From contig NW_025064899.1 in assembly GCF_019112545.1 (NCBI RefSeq), forward strand, positions 699,364 to 763,363: 64,000 nucleotides of DNA, in the 5' to 3' direction. Position numbers and translations under genes: made by a program. This DNA comes from Guyanagaster necrorhizus. Lineage: Eukaryota; Basidiomycota; Agaricomycetes; Agaricales; Physalacriaceae. How positions within the stretch are numbered: the stretch's first letter is position 1; each line of letters starts with the position of its first letter. Of this stretch, positions 44,901-56,041 are shown piece by piece. The notes beneath the pieces are model-generated. The model saw nothing but the letters and a program-made list of their open reading frames with translations. It did no database searches and had not been told where the DNA came from.

Positions 44901-47900
44901 TGCGTGCGTGGGTTGCCTTTCAAACGCAAGATTCTCCGCAATGATCTTCAAGCCGGAACTCGTCACCCAGAGTAATGGGGGGGGCCCTTCCTGCCAAGCC
45001 AATCAGAGCGACCAACCAATCACGGTCCCCCAAACCCCCATCGGTCAGTATAATTAGCCCTCTTATTCGGATTCGAGTTGGATGGGACATCGGCATTCTC
45101 CTTTTACATACGGACCCACTGGAGCCCACTTCTCTGCTTGTGGCTCACTCAGGGGCTATTGGTTTTTCGAGCAAGGAGGAAGAGGAGGAGGAAGAGGAGA
45201 TGGGGTGACGCCACGCTACGTCAAGCAAAAGAAAGTGGCGCGCGCTTGGAGGCGCGACATCCGGAGATCGTATCTCAGAACAGAACAGCCCCCCCCAACC
45301 CAAAGGTCTAGATCGAGCCAAAAAAAAAATGAAAGCAGAAGTTTCAGCGAGGAGTGGATGGGCGCTCTCCCCCTATACGTTCCTCGAAGCGGACAGGTCG
45401 GCATTGAGCGAGTGTTCTGTGTACATTATTAGCAAGTAACTGAAGGGAAACAGTGTAGCCCGTGCGGCCGCGCGTTTCTCTCTCAAGATTCGCGCCAATA
45501 CCCGTCCCTTCCTGTACTTATGAATTTCGCGTGTCGTTGGTTACCGGCCAATTACCGGAGAAGTGGGGTGGGGGGGGGGTTCTTTTCTTTTCGCAGATTT
45601 CCCCCTCTGAACTCTGAATCTTCCCTGCAGGATCTCCTCTCTCGAGTGTGTTCCGCTGGTAACCCGTTCAACTTCATGCGTGCGTGGGGTCTAGACTCGG
45701 AAATTTAATGTATCCTTACTGTGGCGTTCCCAAAAATTCAAACTTTCCAACCTTTCGTGTGTGTTTGGTTACCGGCTGTTGCTTCTCTCCTCCCCGGTCC
45801 AAGATCTCGTGGAGAAGCGGCAACCAACCATGTATCCTTCTCCCATCCAAGATCCCGTGGCGACGAACTAGCCGTTTCTCGAAGACCTTATACGCCACGA
45901 CGACTTCCACTTGACGGCGTTATTCACAGCAAAGCCCGAAGCAGCAGACGTTAGGCTTAGTCTTAGTTATTCAGACACAGCTATTGTGGCGGTCTGAGAG
46001 AGAGAGAGAGAGAGTACATACGAGGTCTATCAGCGGCGCGGAACGTTCTCTACCTGACGTATATGTATATGCGTTGCCTTCCTTCGCGTTGGTTGTCCCA
46101 AATTTTGCTCGCGTGCGTCTTGGTTACCGATACCTAGGCACGCACACTCGCCACCTTCGGGGTATGACAACGCCGAGAGAGAGAAAGAGGAACGCGTCCA
46201 GATTCCTAGGATCTCGAGTTCAGGTCCAGGCCAGGACGAAGGGTGGTAGGTAGGTAGGTAGTATGCGCCACTTGCTACGCAATGGTCTCTACCCGAGACG
46301 GAGTGGCCTTCCTCTTGGTTGAGTTAATTCCTTCGTCCCACCCACACACGTTCATTGGCCATTGGCTGTTCGACGATTTTGGTTACCGGGGTCGGGTCGG
46401 GTCGGGTCATTCCAGATCCCGCACAGATTCCTGAGAGCCAGCGTCTCAGTTCCGGAAAAAAAACCAAGTCCATCAATCGGTTCCAGATCCCCACATCCTT
46501 GCGCCCCTCCCAGGTTCTAGGTTGAGTTGAGACCCCAACCGATGACGGAAGGGAGGAGGAGGGGGGGCATCAGCCAGCCACTTCTCTACGACAAACTGAC
46601 AAACGAATGGATACTTTCGACTTTTTCTTTCTTTTTTTTTTTTTTTCCCTCTTCCTCTGAGTTGCCGACGAGAGTAGTAATCCTTCCACCGTTTTGGTTA
46701 CCGGTCATTTCCAGATTCCGAAGATTTCTCTCACCCAGGCCCAACCCAAAACGTATTGGGGTTCCAGATTCCCTAGGTTACCGGAACTTGTATGTGGGTT
46801 TGGAGGGGGGAGGGAACGGAGATTCCCCTTTGTCCGCTGGATCTCCCCCCCAGGCCCCCTCCCCCAAGATCCGAATCCCTCCCATTGGCTAAAAGACCTC
46901 ATTCTCATTGGGTGGTGCCTGGAGGAGCGTGATGGTGGCGACGGTAGCGCTTCCGGGGGGGGGGGGGGGTGGTTCTGAGAACGGAGCTCCATGTATATAT
47001 CATAAAGCAGTCTCGACTCGCGCCCCCCCATCTTGTGATGGTAAGATGGTTAGGTTTTCGCATCGCCATCGCCATCTTCTAGCCTACCCGCTCATCCAGT
47101 CTCGAACGTGACGAGCCGAGACCAGCTGCTGTTCATGTTTCACGTTCACGTAGGTGCCACCACGGTTGAGTTGATTACACCCGCGCCTGCCCCCATGGTT
47201 GAATGTTAAAAGCCCCGATGACGCTTCCCCCCCCCCCACCCCCCCGGTCCCCCTGAGGTGGATCCGTCTGAGAAGTACCGTCGTCATCATCTAGGCCTGG
47301 GCGCCCCAATCAGATTCTGTTCTGTTGTTCTGTCTTCCGTGTTCTGTGTTCAAGATTCCAGACTTGTGGACTTCGGGAGATAGAGAGATCTGAGACGTAA
47401 GCCTAAGCCAATGGAGAAAAGGGACTCTGCCGAGGGCTCCGGGAATGAAGAGAAAACACACGCGCCGAGAGGAGTAGGGTGGGGAGGGGGGGGAAATAAA
47501 ATAAAATAAAATGAGGCGATACAACTTTTGCGAAATGAAACTAGACCATGCCCAGTGTGGTGGACTCGACCTCGACCTCGGCGTGTGTGTGCGTGTGCGT
47601 GTGTGTTTTTTTTTTCTTTTCTCAACAGCTCGCAAATGATAGGCAAATCATCCGTCTACAGAAAAAAAATTTTTTCACTCAAAGCAAGAGTAGTTAGTGT
47701 CTCGCAGCCAATAACGGCGGACGTCGGTGAAAAAAAGAAAAAAAAGGATAGCCAAAAACCAAATTTAAATTTCTAGGCTAGCTTAGTCGAGCAGCATGGC
47801 AGATGACGTGCAGACTCGGCTGAAAATGAAATAATGCAACCCTGGCATAGGACCCGTCTGCAGAGAATTACATCCGGTGGGACGTACAAACCTACGCGGG

Positions 47901-48207
47901 GAGGAGGGGGGGGAAGCTTCACAAAAGGCACATTGCAACCAATAGAGACGGGGCTTGAAAGTGTGAGAGATCCGACAACTCGAATAAGCATAAGCATAAG
48001 CATAGGACCCGCGTTCACACCCAAAAGTGCGAGAGTACATATCCAAGCAAACGATACGGACCAGCCTCGAAAGCACAAGTCACAGAGAAAAAAATGCAAT
48101 AGTATTGATATCGTTGATAATGCATGCATAATAGTACAATGGTTGATGCGAGGATGAAGGATGCCGGGAAAAAAAAAACGAAAACACAGACCAGCACCAG
48201 CCCAGTA
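44901..48207. other. Long GC-rich intergenic tract with homopolymers and microsatellites
   Basis: No protein family is recognised over 3.3 kb, although many spurious frames arise from the composition. It contains (GA)n at 45996-46014, GGTA repeats near 46244-46260, GGGTC repeats at 46388-46408, G-runs at 45571-45580 and 46955-46969, C-runs near 47228-47247, AAAAT repeats near 47494-47512 and a CATAAG repeat near 47984-48003. Several copies of TTGGTTACCGG are listed separately. It may be promoter or untranslated DNA or decayed repeats. Confidence 0.45.
45537..46784 (+). repeat. Dispersed short repeat TTGGTTACCGG
   Basis: The 11-mer TTGGTTACCGG occurs at 45537-45547, 45765-45775, 46379-46389 and 46694-46704. 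One-mismatch forms are at 46120-46130 (ending CGA) and 46774-46784 (starting TA). All are in the same orientation and several are followed within 20-40 bp by CCAGATTCC-like sequence. They may be remnants of a tandemly expanded unit or clustered binding sites. Confidence 0.55.
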
Positions 48208-50073
48208 CTACTCATCAACATCCATCCCATCCAACCCCAAGTCCTCCCCGCCCTCAACAACAGCCCTCTTATACAACTCCTCCCTAACCCTCCCATCCCT
48301 CTCCAAATTCCCCAGCGTAACCAACGCCTCCACCAACATCTTCCTCAACTCCGCATCCTCCCCCACCTCCCCACACGCACCAACAACCTTCGCCCTCTCA
48401 AAAAACCCCACCGCCCTCCCCAACCCCTCCCTCGCCTCCTCCGCCTCCTCGCTCCTCAGCACATCCACGTCCCCCGCACCCACCCGATCCTCAATCTCGT
48501 CCGCTCGCGCACTCCCCACGATCAACCAACACTGCCCCCGCGCACGCGTGATCGGTCCCCGCCATGCGTCCATATCAGCCTCCATTTTCATCTGGTTGAA
48601 CACGCTGTCCGCCCACGACGCCCAGTACTGCCGCTCGTCCGGCCGCGGGAGCTTCTCAGCGAGGAGCAGAACCTCTGAAGCGATCGTATACAGCTCTTTA
48701 GCACGGCTGAATGCCTCGGGGAATGTTTTATGCGGAGCCTGTGCAGGCTGTGGCTGGGGTTGGGCCTGGTGCTGGTTATGGTGCTGATGCTGATGCTGAT
48801 GCTGATGCTGATGCTGATGTTGGCAAGGCTTCGTCGCAGCCGCAGCACTACAGCACGTCGAAAGCGGCGTCGTCAATCCCTCCACCCCTCCGGCACTCCC
48901 ACCGCCACCACCCACCGCCTTGACAATATACGGAGCAGCAGGCCCCACATGCTGCGGATGCGGCATATGGAAGATCCCCCGCGAAAACTGATCCATCGCC
49001 AACACCATCAAATCATTCGGGCTCGCACTCCCCAGCGTCATCCGCCTCGTCACCGGCGGCCTCCTCGCCGCGATGGCGGAGAACGGGCTCTCAGGCGGCC
49101 ACACGGGCTCGTCGTCGTCGACGAACCCGCCGCCGCCCACCACCCCGCCAGAGATCGCCTCGTCCGCTATACACACAAGCGTCCGCCCCCACACGATAGC
49201 CATGCGCCAGTCTTCCGGGGCGTCGCACCCCGTGCCGTTCACCCGCGAGGGGAGGTTCTCCCCAGTCTCGAAGACGTCAAGCGCTGCGAGCCAGTACGGC
49301 GTCGGCAGACTCGGCTCTCCCGGCAGGGCCAGCGTCCCGTCTTGCGCTATGAGGTTGCCAAAGAGGAACAGTGCCGTGCCTAGGATGGCATGGAAGGCTG
49401 TCGGTAGTTCGACGCATTTACTTTTTTTTTTAAAAAAAAAAAAAAAGAAATTAGAACAAGGGGGGAACCAAAAGACAGGAGGGAGGGGGGAAAAAAGAGC
49501 GCACCATTTCCTCACTGTCGACTTTTCAATATTCCAATCCCTCTCCTTCTCTTTCTCCTTCTTCTCCTTCTCGACCCCCTCTGTCTTCGGCGCCGAGAAA
49601 AGGACCGACGGGTCCTGGTAAAAGATCAAAAACCTATGGCACTCATGCACGACTCCCCTCAGCAGGGGCAGCGCCTCAGCAGGGGTCCCTCCCTCATACT
49701 GCTCCGCCGCTTTAGCAAACAAATCCTTCAAGTCCATCCAATCCTCAAAATCACACGTCTTGCGGGCCTCAGTCTGCGCCCCCACGAACGCCGTCGACGT
49801 CGTATCCATAATCCGCGTACGTTTCGTCCAGCCGCTTTCTCTCGCCGGTTGTAGGGTGTTACTAGGTTCAGGTGAAAGCGATCTCGTAGAGGACGAAGGG
49901 GACGGAAAGGAGGTGGAAGAAGAACAAGACGCCCAGTCGTACTGGTGGTCGGTATCAGAGGAGTCGTCCGCAGGGGATAGTTTCCTATCAGGGACAAGGC
50001 AACGTGGCGCGGTTACACGGGCCTTCCATAACCCTTTTGGGCGGGGACGTTTCTTCGTCGTCGTGGTTATCAT
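48208..50073 (-). CDS. ETT1: ETT1/Nro1-like protein (enhancer of translation termination 1)
   Basis: The frame encodes 621 residues unspliced. A likely intron at 49421-49504 (84 nt, GT-AG, no stop, in phase) would give 593. Helical repeat segments include DLFAKAAEQYEGGTPAEALP, LLRGVVHECHRFL, FHAILGTALFLFGNLIAQ, YWLAALDVFETGENLP and APEDWRMAIVWGRTLVC. The C-terminal half has SRAKELYTIASEVLLLAEKL and WADSVFNQMKMEADMDAWRG. The tail is acidic (GLDGMDVDE). These fit the nuclear Ett1/Nro1 family, known for roles in translation termination and, in fission yeast, oxygen-dependent control of Ofd1. The assignment is from remembered family pattern only. A low-complexity (QH)n stretch interrupts the middle. 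Confidence 0.6.
   Translation of the reverse strand: MITTTTKKRPRPKGLWKARVTAPRCLVPDRKLSPADDSSDTDHQYDWASCSSSTSFPSPSSSTRSLSPEPSNTLQPARESGWTKRTRIMDTTSTAFVGAQTEARKTCDFEDWMDLKDLFAKAAEQYEGGTPAEALPLLRGVVHECHRFLIFYQDPSVLFSAPKTEGVEKEKKEKEKERDWNIEKSTVRKWCALFSPLPPVFWFPPCSNFFFFFFKKKSKCVELPTAFHAILGTALFLFGNLIAQDGTLALPGEPSLPTPYWLAALDVFETGENLPSRVNGTGCDAPEDWRMAIVWGRTLVCIADEAISGGVVGGGGFVDDDEPVWPPESPFSAIAARRPPVTRRMTLGSASPNDLMVLAMDQFSRGIFHMPHPQHVGPAAPYIVKAVGGGGGSAGGVEGLTTPLSTCCSAAAATKPCQHQHQHQHQHQHQHHNQHQAQPQPQPAQAPHKTFPEAFSRAKELYTIASEVLLLAEKLPRPDERQYWASWADSVFNQMKMEADMDAWRGPITRARGQCWLIVGSARADEIEDRVGAGDVDVLRSEEAEEAREGLGRAVGFFERAKVVGACGEVGEDAELRKMLVEALVTLGNLERDGRVREELYKRAVVEGGEDLGLDGMDVDE
48783..48818 (-). repeat. 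Hexanucleotide repeat encoding (Gln-His)n
   Basis: Six perfect GCTGAT units on the plus strand give alternating His/Gln codons in the ETT1-like protein. Imperfect units extend on the 5' side of the plus strand (GCTGGTTATG). Such a tract is prone to length changes in steps of two residues. Confidence 0.85.
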
Positions 50074-50646
50074 CTCTGGTCGGGAGGGATGGGTATGTAG
50101 GGAAGGAGGGAGGGTAGGGAGGGAGGATGGGTTACTTGTCTGACACCCTCACGGAAAAAAAGGGCCTTTTTATTCGAGCCGCTCAGGATGTGCATTCCAA
50201 TCCTGGCCCAGACTGGATGCCTAGATTCACCCCGATCACTTTGATTTCATTGGCTCGGCAGTTGCCTGTCCCCCCCCCATCCCATCCCATCGAGACCCCC
50301 CCCCGTCCGCGCCCACCCCCCCTCTCCCCCTTCATCACGGCGGAGTGGACAGCCCCGGCTATCAGGTCTGGCCAGTTGCAAGGTTCCAGGCAATCTCGTT
50401 CTTTCTCTCTAAGGCTGGATCCAATCACCCATCACCACCCTCCACCAATGACAAGAGAATGTCGTTCCCCCATTCTGACGGGTCGCCCGGACGAATCACA
50501 GCACGGGAAGTGCCCTCCCCTCATTGGCCCTTCCAAAAATAACCCCCTCCCCCCTCCTCATTGGTCGTTGGCAGCGGCCAGTAACCAGAGTCCAGACTTT
50601 GTTCGCTCGGAACAAATATAACAAATTATCATATTTTATTAGTTTA
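50074..50646. promoter_or_regulatory. Promoter region of the ETT1-like gene with three CCAAT boxes
   Basis: CCAATGA occurs on the minus strand at 50247-50253, 50521-50527 and 50558-50564, upstream of the ETT1-like start. CCAAT boxes are bound by the fungal Hap complex. C-rich runs occur at 50270-50330. The far end should also hold the 3' UTR of the peptidase gene. Confidence 0.45.
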
Positions 50647-53437
50647 TTACCAACCCCGCCTCCTCCCACCCTTACCCCACTTGTCAGCCAAGAACCCAGT
50701 CATGTACTCGTACACCTCCCTCTTCGCGCCCCGTCTACTAATCGAATGGTCGCTATCCGTAAACATCCTGAACCACACCCCCCGCACCTCCCCATCCGTG
50801 AACATATCCAACAGTCTAGCCGAATTCCCAAAATGTACGTTATCATCCGCACTCCCGTGCGCGAGGAGATAATCGACGCCGTGCCAGCCCGTCACGTTCG
50901 ATATCTCACTCGCAGCATACCCAGCCGGGTTGAGCGCAGGGAGGTTCATATACCGTTCCGTGTAAATAGAGTCTATCAACGAGTTATCAGAAATAGACAA
51001 TGATAATGATGATAAACGGACATACCATACAACCGCCAACTCGTAACAGGCTGCCCAGCCAATCATCAGCACCAACCAATCAAATCCCAAAAAAAAAAAA
51101 ATCTCACAGCAACAGACATAGCCAATGAATGCACCCCCGCATTCGCTTCCACAACTTTCGCACTGACAAAACCCCCATATGACTAACAGAATCAACCACC
51201 AATCAAATATCGAAGCAACCCAAGATCAACTCACCCATCCCCAAATACCAATCCTCCTCGGATCAACATACTCCTTCGCTGCCCACAGCCTAGCAGCACC
51301 GACCTGATCGCGCGTCTCCAGCTCCCCAAGCCGTCCTTTCACAACACCCCTCAAGCCCCGCCCCCGAGCCCCCGTACCCCGCCCATCCACCAGCACGACC
51401 ACATACCCCATCCCACACGCCAGATACTCGTCCCACCCTCCCCTCTCCCACTTGACGTCCACCAGCTGGCTATTCGGGCCCCCATAGACACGAAAGAGCA
51501 CTGCATGCTTTGTACGGCCCGAATCGTCCATATGCGGGGGCCTGATCTCCTTGGCGTTCATCACGACACCGTCCACCTCAATAGTGGAATAGATTATCGT
51601 CGGCGACTCATACTCGAGCGAGACGTTCCCCAGTCGCTCGTTGGTCTCCAACACGTACGAGTTTGCTGGGTTCCCAGCATTGACGACGCGCTGCCACGGG
51701 ACGTCCGGCCCGCGATAGCTTAGCAGATACCAGCCCGCCCCAGGAGAGAAATCCGCCGAGTAATATCCAAGGGCGGTGGTATCCGTAAGAGCCTGCACGG
51801 CACCTCCATGCAAACCAACAGCATACAAATGCCTCTCGACACTGGACGGAGCGGCCGCCTCGAAATAAACCAAGCCCTTGTTCAAATCCACACCCTTGAT
51901 CCCACTGGTGACCTCCCACTCCCCGCCAGTCAACCACACCGGCTCGGTCGCATTCGCCGGGCTAAACAGCGCAACATGGTTCCACCCGTCGCTCGTGGGG
52001 ACAATATCCAAATACCCATCCGCAAGCGAAAAGACCGTCTGGCCAGGCTCGATCCATCCCTCGTCCCCCTCCTCGCCCTCCCTCCCGAGCCTCCGAACGA
52101 CCGTCCCCTCCGTCCCCTTCGCCAAATCAAAATACAGGACCCTCCCCTCATCCGCATTCCGATTAACGACCCTCACCAACAACTCCTCCCTCTCCCCCAC
52201 CCACTTGACCTCCTGCACCACGCCCCCTCCCTCCCCGACATCCAGCTGCACCGCCTCCCCCCGCTCAACATCCCACACCCACACCCCGACCGTCGGATTC
52301 GCATACCCCGGCTTCGGATACCGCATCCTCACCTCGCCAGGGTACGGCACGACCTCCTTCCCATCCATATACACCGGGAACTTGTACACCGGCACCTCCG
52401 TCTCGTCGAAACTCAAGTACGCCAGCTTCCGCGCCGGCGCGGGGGACCACCACAGCGCATGGTTGCCCCCGAACACCTCCTCCTCGTACACCCAATCCGG
52501 GACGCCGTTGAAGACCGTCGTGGACCCCGTGCGCGTGACTCGCACGACGGACGACGGGTCCGACGGCACGGGGAGGACGTACAGGTCGTTGGACTCGACG
52601 TACGCGATGGCGTGTCCTGTCGGTGCCCATGTCGCGTATGCCATCGGTCCACTCCCGATTCGCCATGTGGATTTTTCAGATATAGAGTGTACGTAGTACG
52701 TTCCGAAACTTGACCAGCGCCATTGCTAGCTAGGCGTTAGCGTACGATGATTAGTAATAGAACAAGCTCTGCGCACCTTGCGATAATCAGCCTTGAGTAA
52801 AAGATACTGCATATCCGGGGAGAGCCTCCAATCCCAAAACCACAGCGTCGCACCCTGCCCATCCCTAACGTCCTCCAACCTCACCAGCGCCCTCGTCTCA
52901 TTCCTCCCCAAATCCACGAGCCTGATCTCCCCATCCTCCACGACGCTGAACACGCCGTCGCCCGCTTCCCCAACCCACGCAACCCTCCTCTCCTCCGCCC
53001 AGAACGTCCCATTAAACACATGCTCCATCGTCACCTTCCTCACGCCCGGCAGGCGATACACGCTCCCCACATACGTATGCGCCGCTATCACCCCTATGAC
53101 CGTCGCTAGGCTCACCAGCACCCCCAGCGTCGTAACGAGGAACTTGAGCGACGCCGAGCTTCGCTTCCTCTACCCACCAATTGTAGCACACCACACAAAC
53201 CAGCATAAACAAAAGACGTACTTTGGAAGTGATGCTTCTCCCCAGATCCTTTTCCACATCCACATCCACATCCTCTTCCTCTTCCTCTTCCTCTTCGTCC
53301 TCAGAACTAGGAACATCAAACGGTCCAGAATCATAATATATCGGCGGTTTCACAGAACGCGTAGTAGCAACAGACTCTGCAAGCGTAACCGCATCTTCCT
53401 CATCTTCGTCTTGTCCCAGTCGTTCGTAGCTGGTCAT
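50647..53437 (-). CDS. Dipeptidyl aminopeptidase, S9B family (Ste13/Dap2-like), 6 exons
   Basis: Exons are 53222-53437, 52777-53169, 51235-52725, 51108-51182, 51026-51050 and 50647-50972, giving 841 residues. A cytosolic acidic N-terminus (poly-Glu) leads into one transmembrane helix (FLVTTLGVLVSLATVIGVIA), as in type II Golgi or vacuolar DPPs. A beta-propeller follows, with LSPDMQYLLLKADYRK, and WVYEEEVF containing the Glu pair that binds the substrate N-terminus. The hydrolase domain carries the Ser in GWSYGG, the Asp in GSADDNVHF and the His in DSDHSI, so the catalytic triad is complete. The intron after exon 3 falls between Trp and the catalytic Ser. Exon 5 is only 25 nt. Confidence 0.92.
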
Positions 53438-53543
53438 CGCCAGCGTCCAAGTTACAATTACTACAATCGGAGTTTGAATTCGCTACCCAGCCATGGCGTG
53501 GCTGTGCATCTAAATTAGGTAAGGTACTTCTTTACCAAATGCC
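53438..53543. promoter_or_regulatory. Short bidirectional promoter between the peptidase and SYS1 genes
   Basis: The two ATGs are 106 bp apart and point away from each other, so both promoters share this stretch. No TATA box is clear. Confidence 0.5.
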
Positions 53544-54112
53544 ATGGCGAAACCGGCCCCAAACGCAAACTGGGATCCCCTCCTGCTCATATCCCAGATC
53601 GTGTCGATGCAGACGCTCCACTACCTCACGCTCTCCCTCTTCACCCCGCCCCTCCTCACGCTCTTCGCGGACCCCCAGGCGCTCGAGTACACCGGCGGGC
53701 CCTCCAACGTCGGCATGATCATGGACTGGCGCGAGATGTCCGACCCGACGCGCGGGTGGGTCGTCGCGTTCTGTTGGGTCTTTGCGTGTTGCTTCGAGTG
53801 CGTCTCCCCCCCCCACCAACTCCGCCTCGTTTGATTATTTGATTAACCAACACACGTCTTCGCAGCATCCCCTACCTGACCCTCCTCATCCGCCGCCCCC
53901 GGCTCATCCTCGACTTTTCCCTCACGCTCCTCTTCAACCATCTCGTCCTTACGACGTACTATGCGGGCCGCGTCCCTGCGTCGGGCTTCTGGTGGGGGGT
54001 CGTCGGGGTGGGCACGCTTGGGATGGTCGTCGGTGCGGAGCAGGCTTGTGTGCGGAGGGAGATGCGGGAGGGGTTGGAGGTGCAGGAGGGGCGAGGGCGA
54101 GGGGAGGGAGGG
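53544..54112 (+). CDS. SYS1: Sys1, Golgi integral membrane protein, 3' end lost in an assembly gap
   Basis: Exon 1 (53544-53797) encodes NWDPLLLISQIVSMQTLHYL, the amphipathic and membrane segment LSLFTPPLLTLFA, and NVGMIMDWREM. Exon 2 (from 53866) continues with IPYLTLLIRRPRLILDFSLT, FNHLVLTTYYAGRVP and EQACVRREMREGL, all typical of Sys1. Sys1 recruits the Arl3 (ARFRP1) GTPase to the trans-Golgi. Four membrane segments are expected. The C-terminal tail after EVQEGRGRGEGG runs into the unsequenced stretch, so the stop codon is not visible. Confidence 0.9.
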
Positions 54113-54477
54113 NNNNNNNNNNNNNNNNNNNNNNNNNNNNNNNNNNNNNNNNNNNNNNNNNNNNNNNNNNNNNNNNNNNNNNNNNNNNNNNNNNNNNNNN
54201 NNNNNNNNNNNNNNNNNNNNNNNNNNNNNNNNNNNNNNNNNNNNNNNNNNNNNNNNNNNNNNNNNNNNNNNNNNNNNNNNNNNNNNNNNNNNNNNNNNNN
54301 NNNNNNNNNNNNNNNNNNNNNNNNNNNNNNNNNNNNNNNNNNNNNNNNNNNNNNNNNNNNNNNNNNNNNNNNNNNNNNNNNNNNNNNNNNNNNNNNNNNN
54401 NNNNNNNNNNNNNNNNNNNNNNNNNNNNNNNNNNNNNNNNNNNNNNNNNNNNNNNNNNNNNNNNNNNNNNNNNNNNN
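54113..54477. other. Assembly gap (365 N)
   Basis: A run of N replaces the sequence. Both flanks are G- or purine-rich, so a hard-to-sequence low-complexity tract is likely. The end of SYS1 lies inside. Confidence 0.98.
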
Positions 54478-54549
54478 GAGGGGTCTGCATCATTTAACGT
54501 GAACCATTGACAGATCCTCCGCACTCCAACGTATTAGGCCACACCCGTG

Positions 54550-55700
54550 TTTGCTGTTTTTTTTTTTTTTTTTTCGCGATTGGCGCGCATCCCGTCCGTC
54601 GTCCACTAAAAGAGCCCCACATGCTCGCGTCGTCCCCCGTCATATGGGTTTCCACTCACTCGTAGATCTACCTACTTCCAGACCAGGGTCCCGAATCATC
54701 ATCCCCTACTGCGCTTTTCCTTTCCTTTCCTTTCCTTTCGTGCCACAGGGTATTCGGGTCCCAAACTTGTTGCTGATGATGATGATATCCTCACACCGAT
54801 CTCAGTCCACGTCGGTACACAATCACCCGGCTTTTTGATCTCGTTTCTCAAACTTCTACTTCCAATGAATGCTTTTTTTTTCTTTTTTCCGCGCACACAT
54901 CAACAAGAATGCCGGTTACGGTCGCGCGCGTCGTATTTCTCACCCTACTTTCCAGGATCCAGAATCATGCTTCTCCACTTACCACCACCACCTCTTGCGC
55001 ATCGATCTCTCTGCTCGCTACGGCTTTCTTTCCCTCTATCGGACCAGGGGGAAACGAGTAGCATGCATCACACCGATCCGGCATTTCCTCCTCTCCTTCC
55101 TTCCTTCCTTCCTTCCTCCAAGATCCCAGAATGCCCCCGTGTCGATAACCCTACCCTCATCACAATCAGCTGCTGTTTGATCTCCCTCTCTCTCTGATTT
55201 ACCTTTACATTCAGGGGGCCACACGCGTGTTTTTTTTTGCGATTGGCGCGCAAAAATCCCCGTCGGCCGTCGCGTGCTCGCTCGTATTTCTCACCCTCGC
55301 ATGTGCGCTTTCCAAATCCAGGATCCAGAATCGTACTTCTTCTGCTCCACTACCACGACTGCGTCTTGCTAGGGCGAGAGGCTATATTCGCATCGATCTC
55401 TTTGCTCGCTACGGGTTCCTTTCCTTTCCCTCTACGAACCAGGGGGAAATGAGCAGAGCCATGCATCATCACATCGATACGGCATTTCCTCCTTCAATGA
55501 CCGGTGTCCACGCACATTATATGTTCCCTATCCCAGTCCCAGCCACTCCGCTCCATGGCTCGAGTACTTCTCAGCGCTCCTTCTTGACCTCATTCTCAAA
55601 CATATATGTTTGCTTTTTTTTCTTTGCGATTATACCCGCTACGATCGCTCGTCACCGAATATTTAAATATCGCTTATAGCTACGCCCGCATGCTCCTCAC
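54550..55700 (+). repeat. Diverged tandem repeat, unit about 390 bp
   Basis: Blocks recur in order. T-run plus CGATTGGCGCGC is at 54553-54588, with GCGATTGGCGCGC at 55238-55250. CGTATTTCTCACCCT is at about 54930 and 55284. GGATCCAGAATC is at about 54955 and 55321. GCATCGATCTCT plus GCTCGCTACGG is at about 54999 and 55391. ACCAGGGGGAAA is at about 55045 and 55438. GGCATTTCCTCCT is at about 55079 and 55481. A partial further unit starts near 55590. Units are separated by CT-rich sequence. No protein is encoded with confidence. Confidence 0.6.
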
Positions 55701-56041
55701 CCTACTCAGGTCCTAAAGTTGCCGTCTCGATCTCCTTCTTATTGTCAGGCTCCCCACCCAACCAGTATTCATTCTCAAAGCTCGGACAACCATCTCTTTT
55801 TTCAGCGTCATCAAAACCCTTGAAGAGAAGAGGGGGAGGCGGGGGGAGGGGAGGGAGGGGATTCTTCCTCAGCTCCGCACGGTTAACAAAGTCTACCCTG
55901 CACCCTGCACCCTACGGAACGATCCAGCTTCGTGACGATCTTCGCGCGCGCGCACCCATCTAAACTAAACTAAATCTACTGCGAACTATCACTTTCTCAC
56001 TTTCCCTTCTTGTCGCCTTCCCCTTCAAACGTCGAGGAATT

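Noticed and set aside
45078..45432. Overlapping 77-116 codon frames in the GC-rich tract
   Set aside because: They consist of Arg/Gly/Glu-rich low-complexity sequence from purine runs, occur in three frames at once and lack splice structure.
47561..47610. GT-rich tract near 47.6 kb as a telomere-like or CRISPR-like array
   Set aside because: It is a short GTGTGC microsatellite with no spacer-repeat structure. CRISPR arrays are not expected in a fungal nucleus.
48124..48787. Long proline- and serine-rich plus-strand frames opposite the ETT1-like gene
   Set aside because: They arise from the GC-biased third positions of the minus-strand gene and have no family resemblance.
51808..52713. 301- and 272-codon plus-strand frames opposite the dipeptidyl aminopeptidase
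   Set aside because: They are antisense shadows of the large propeller exon, low in complexity and lacking domains.
53782..54510. Frames spanning the N gap
   Set aside because: Their length comes from unknown bases read as open. Only the SYS1 frame up to 54112 is supported.
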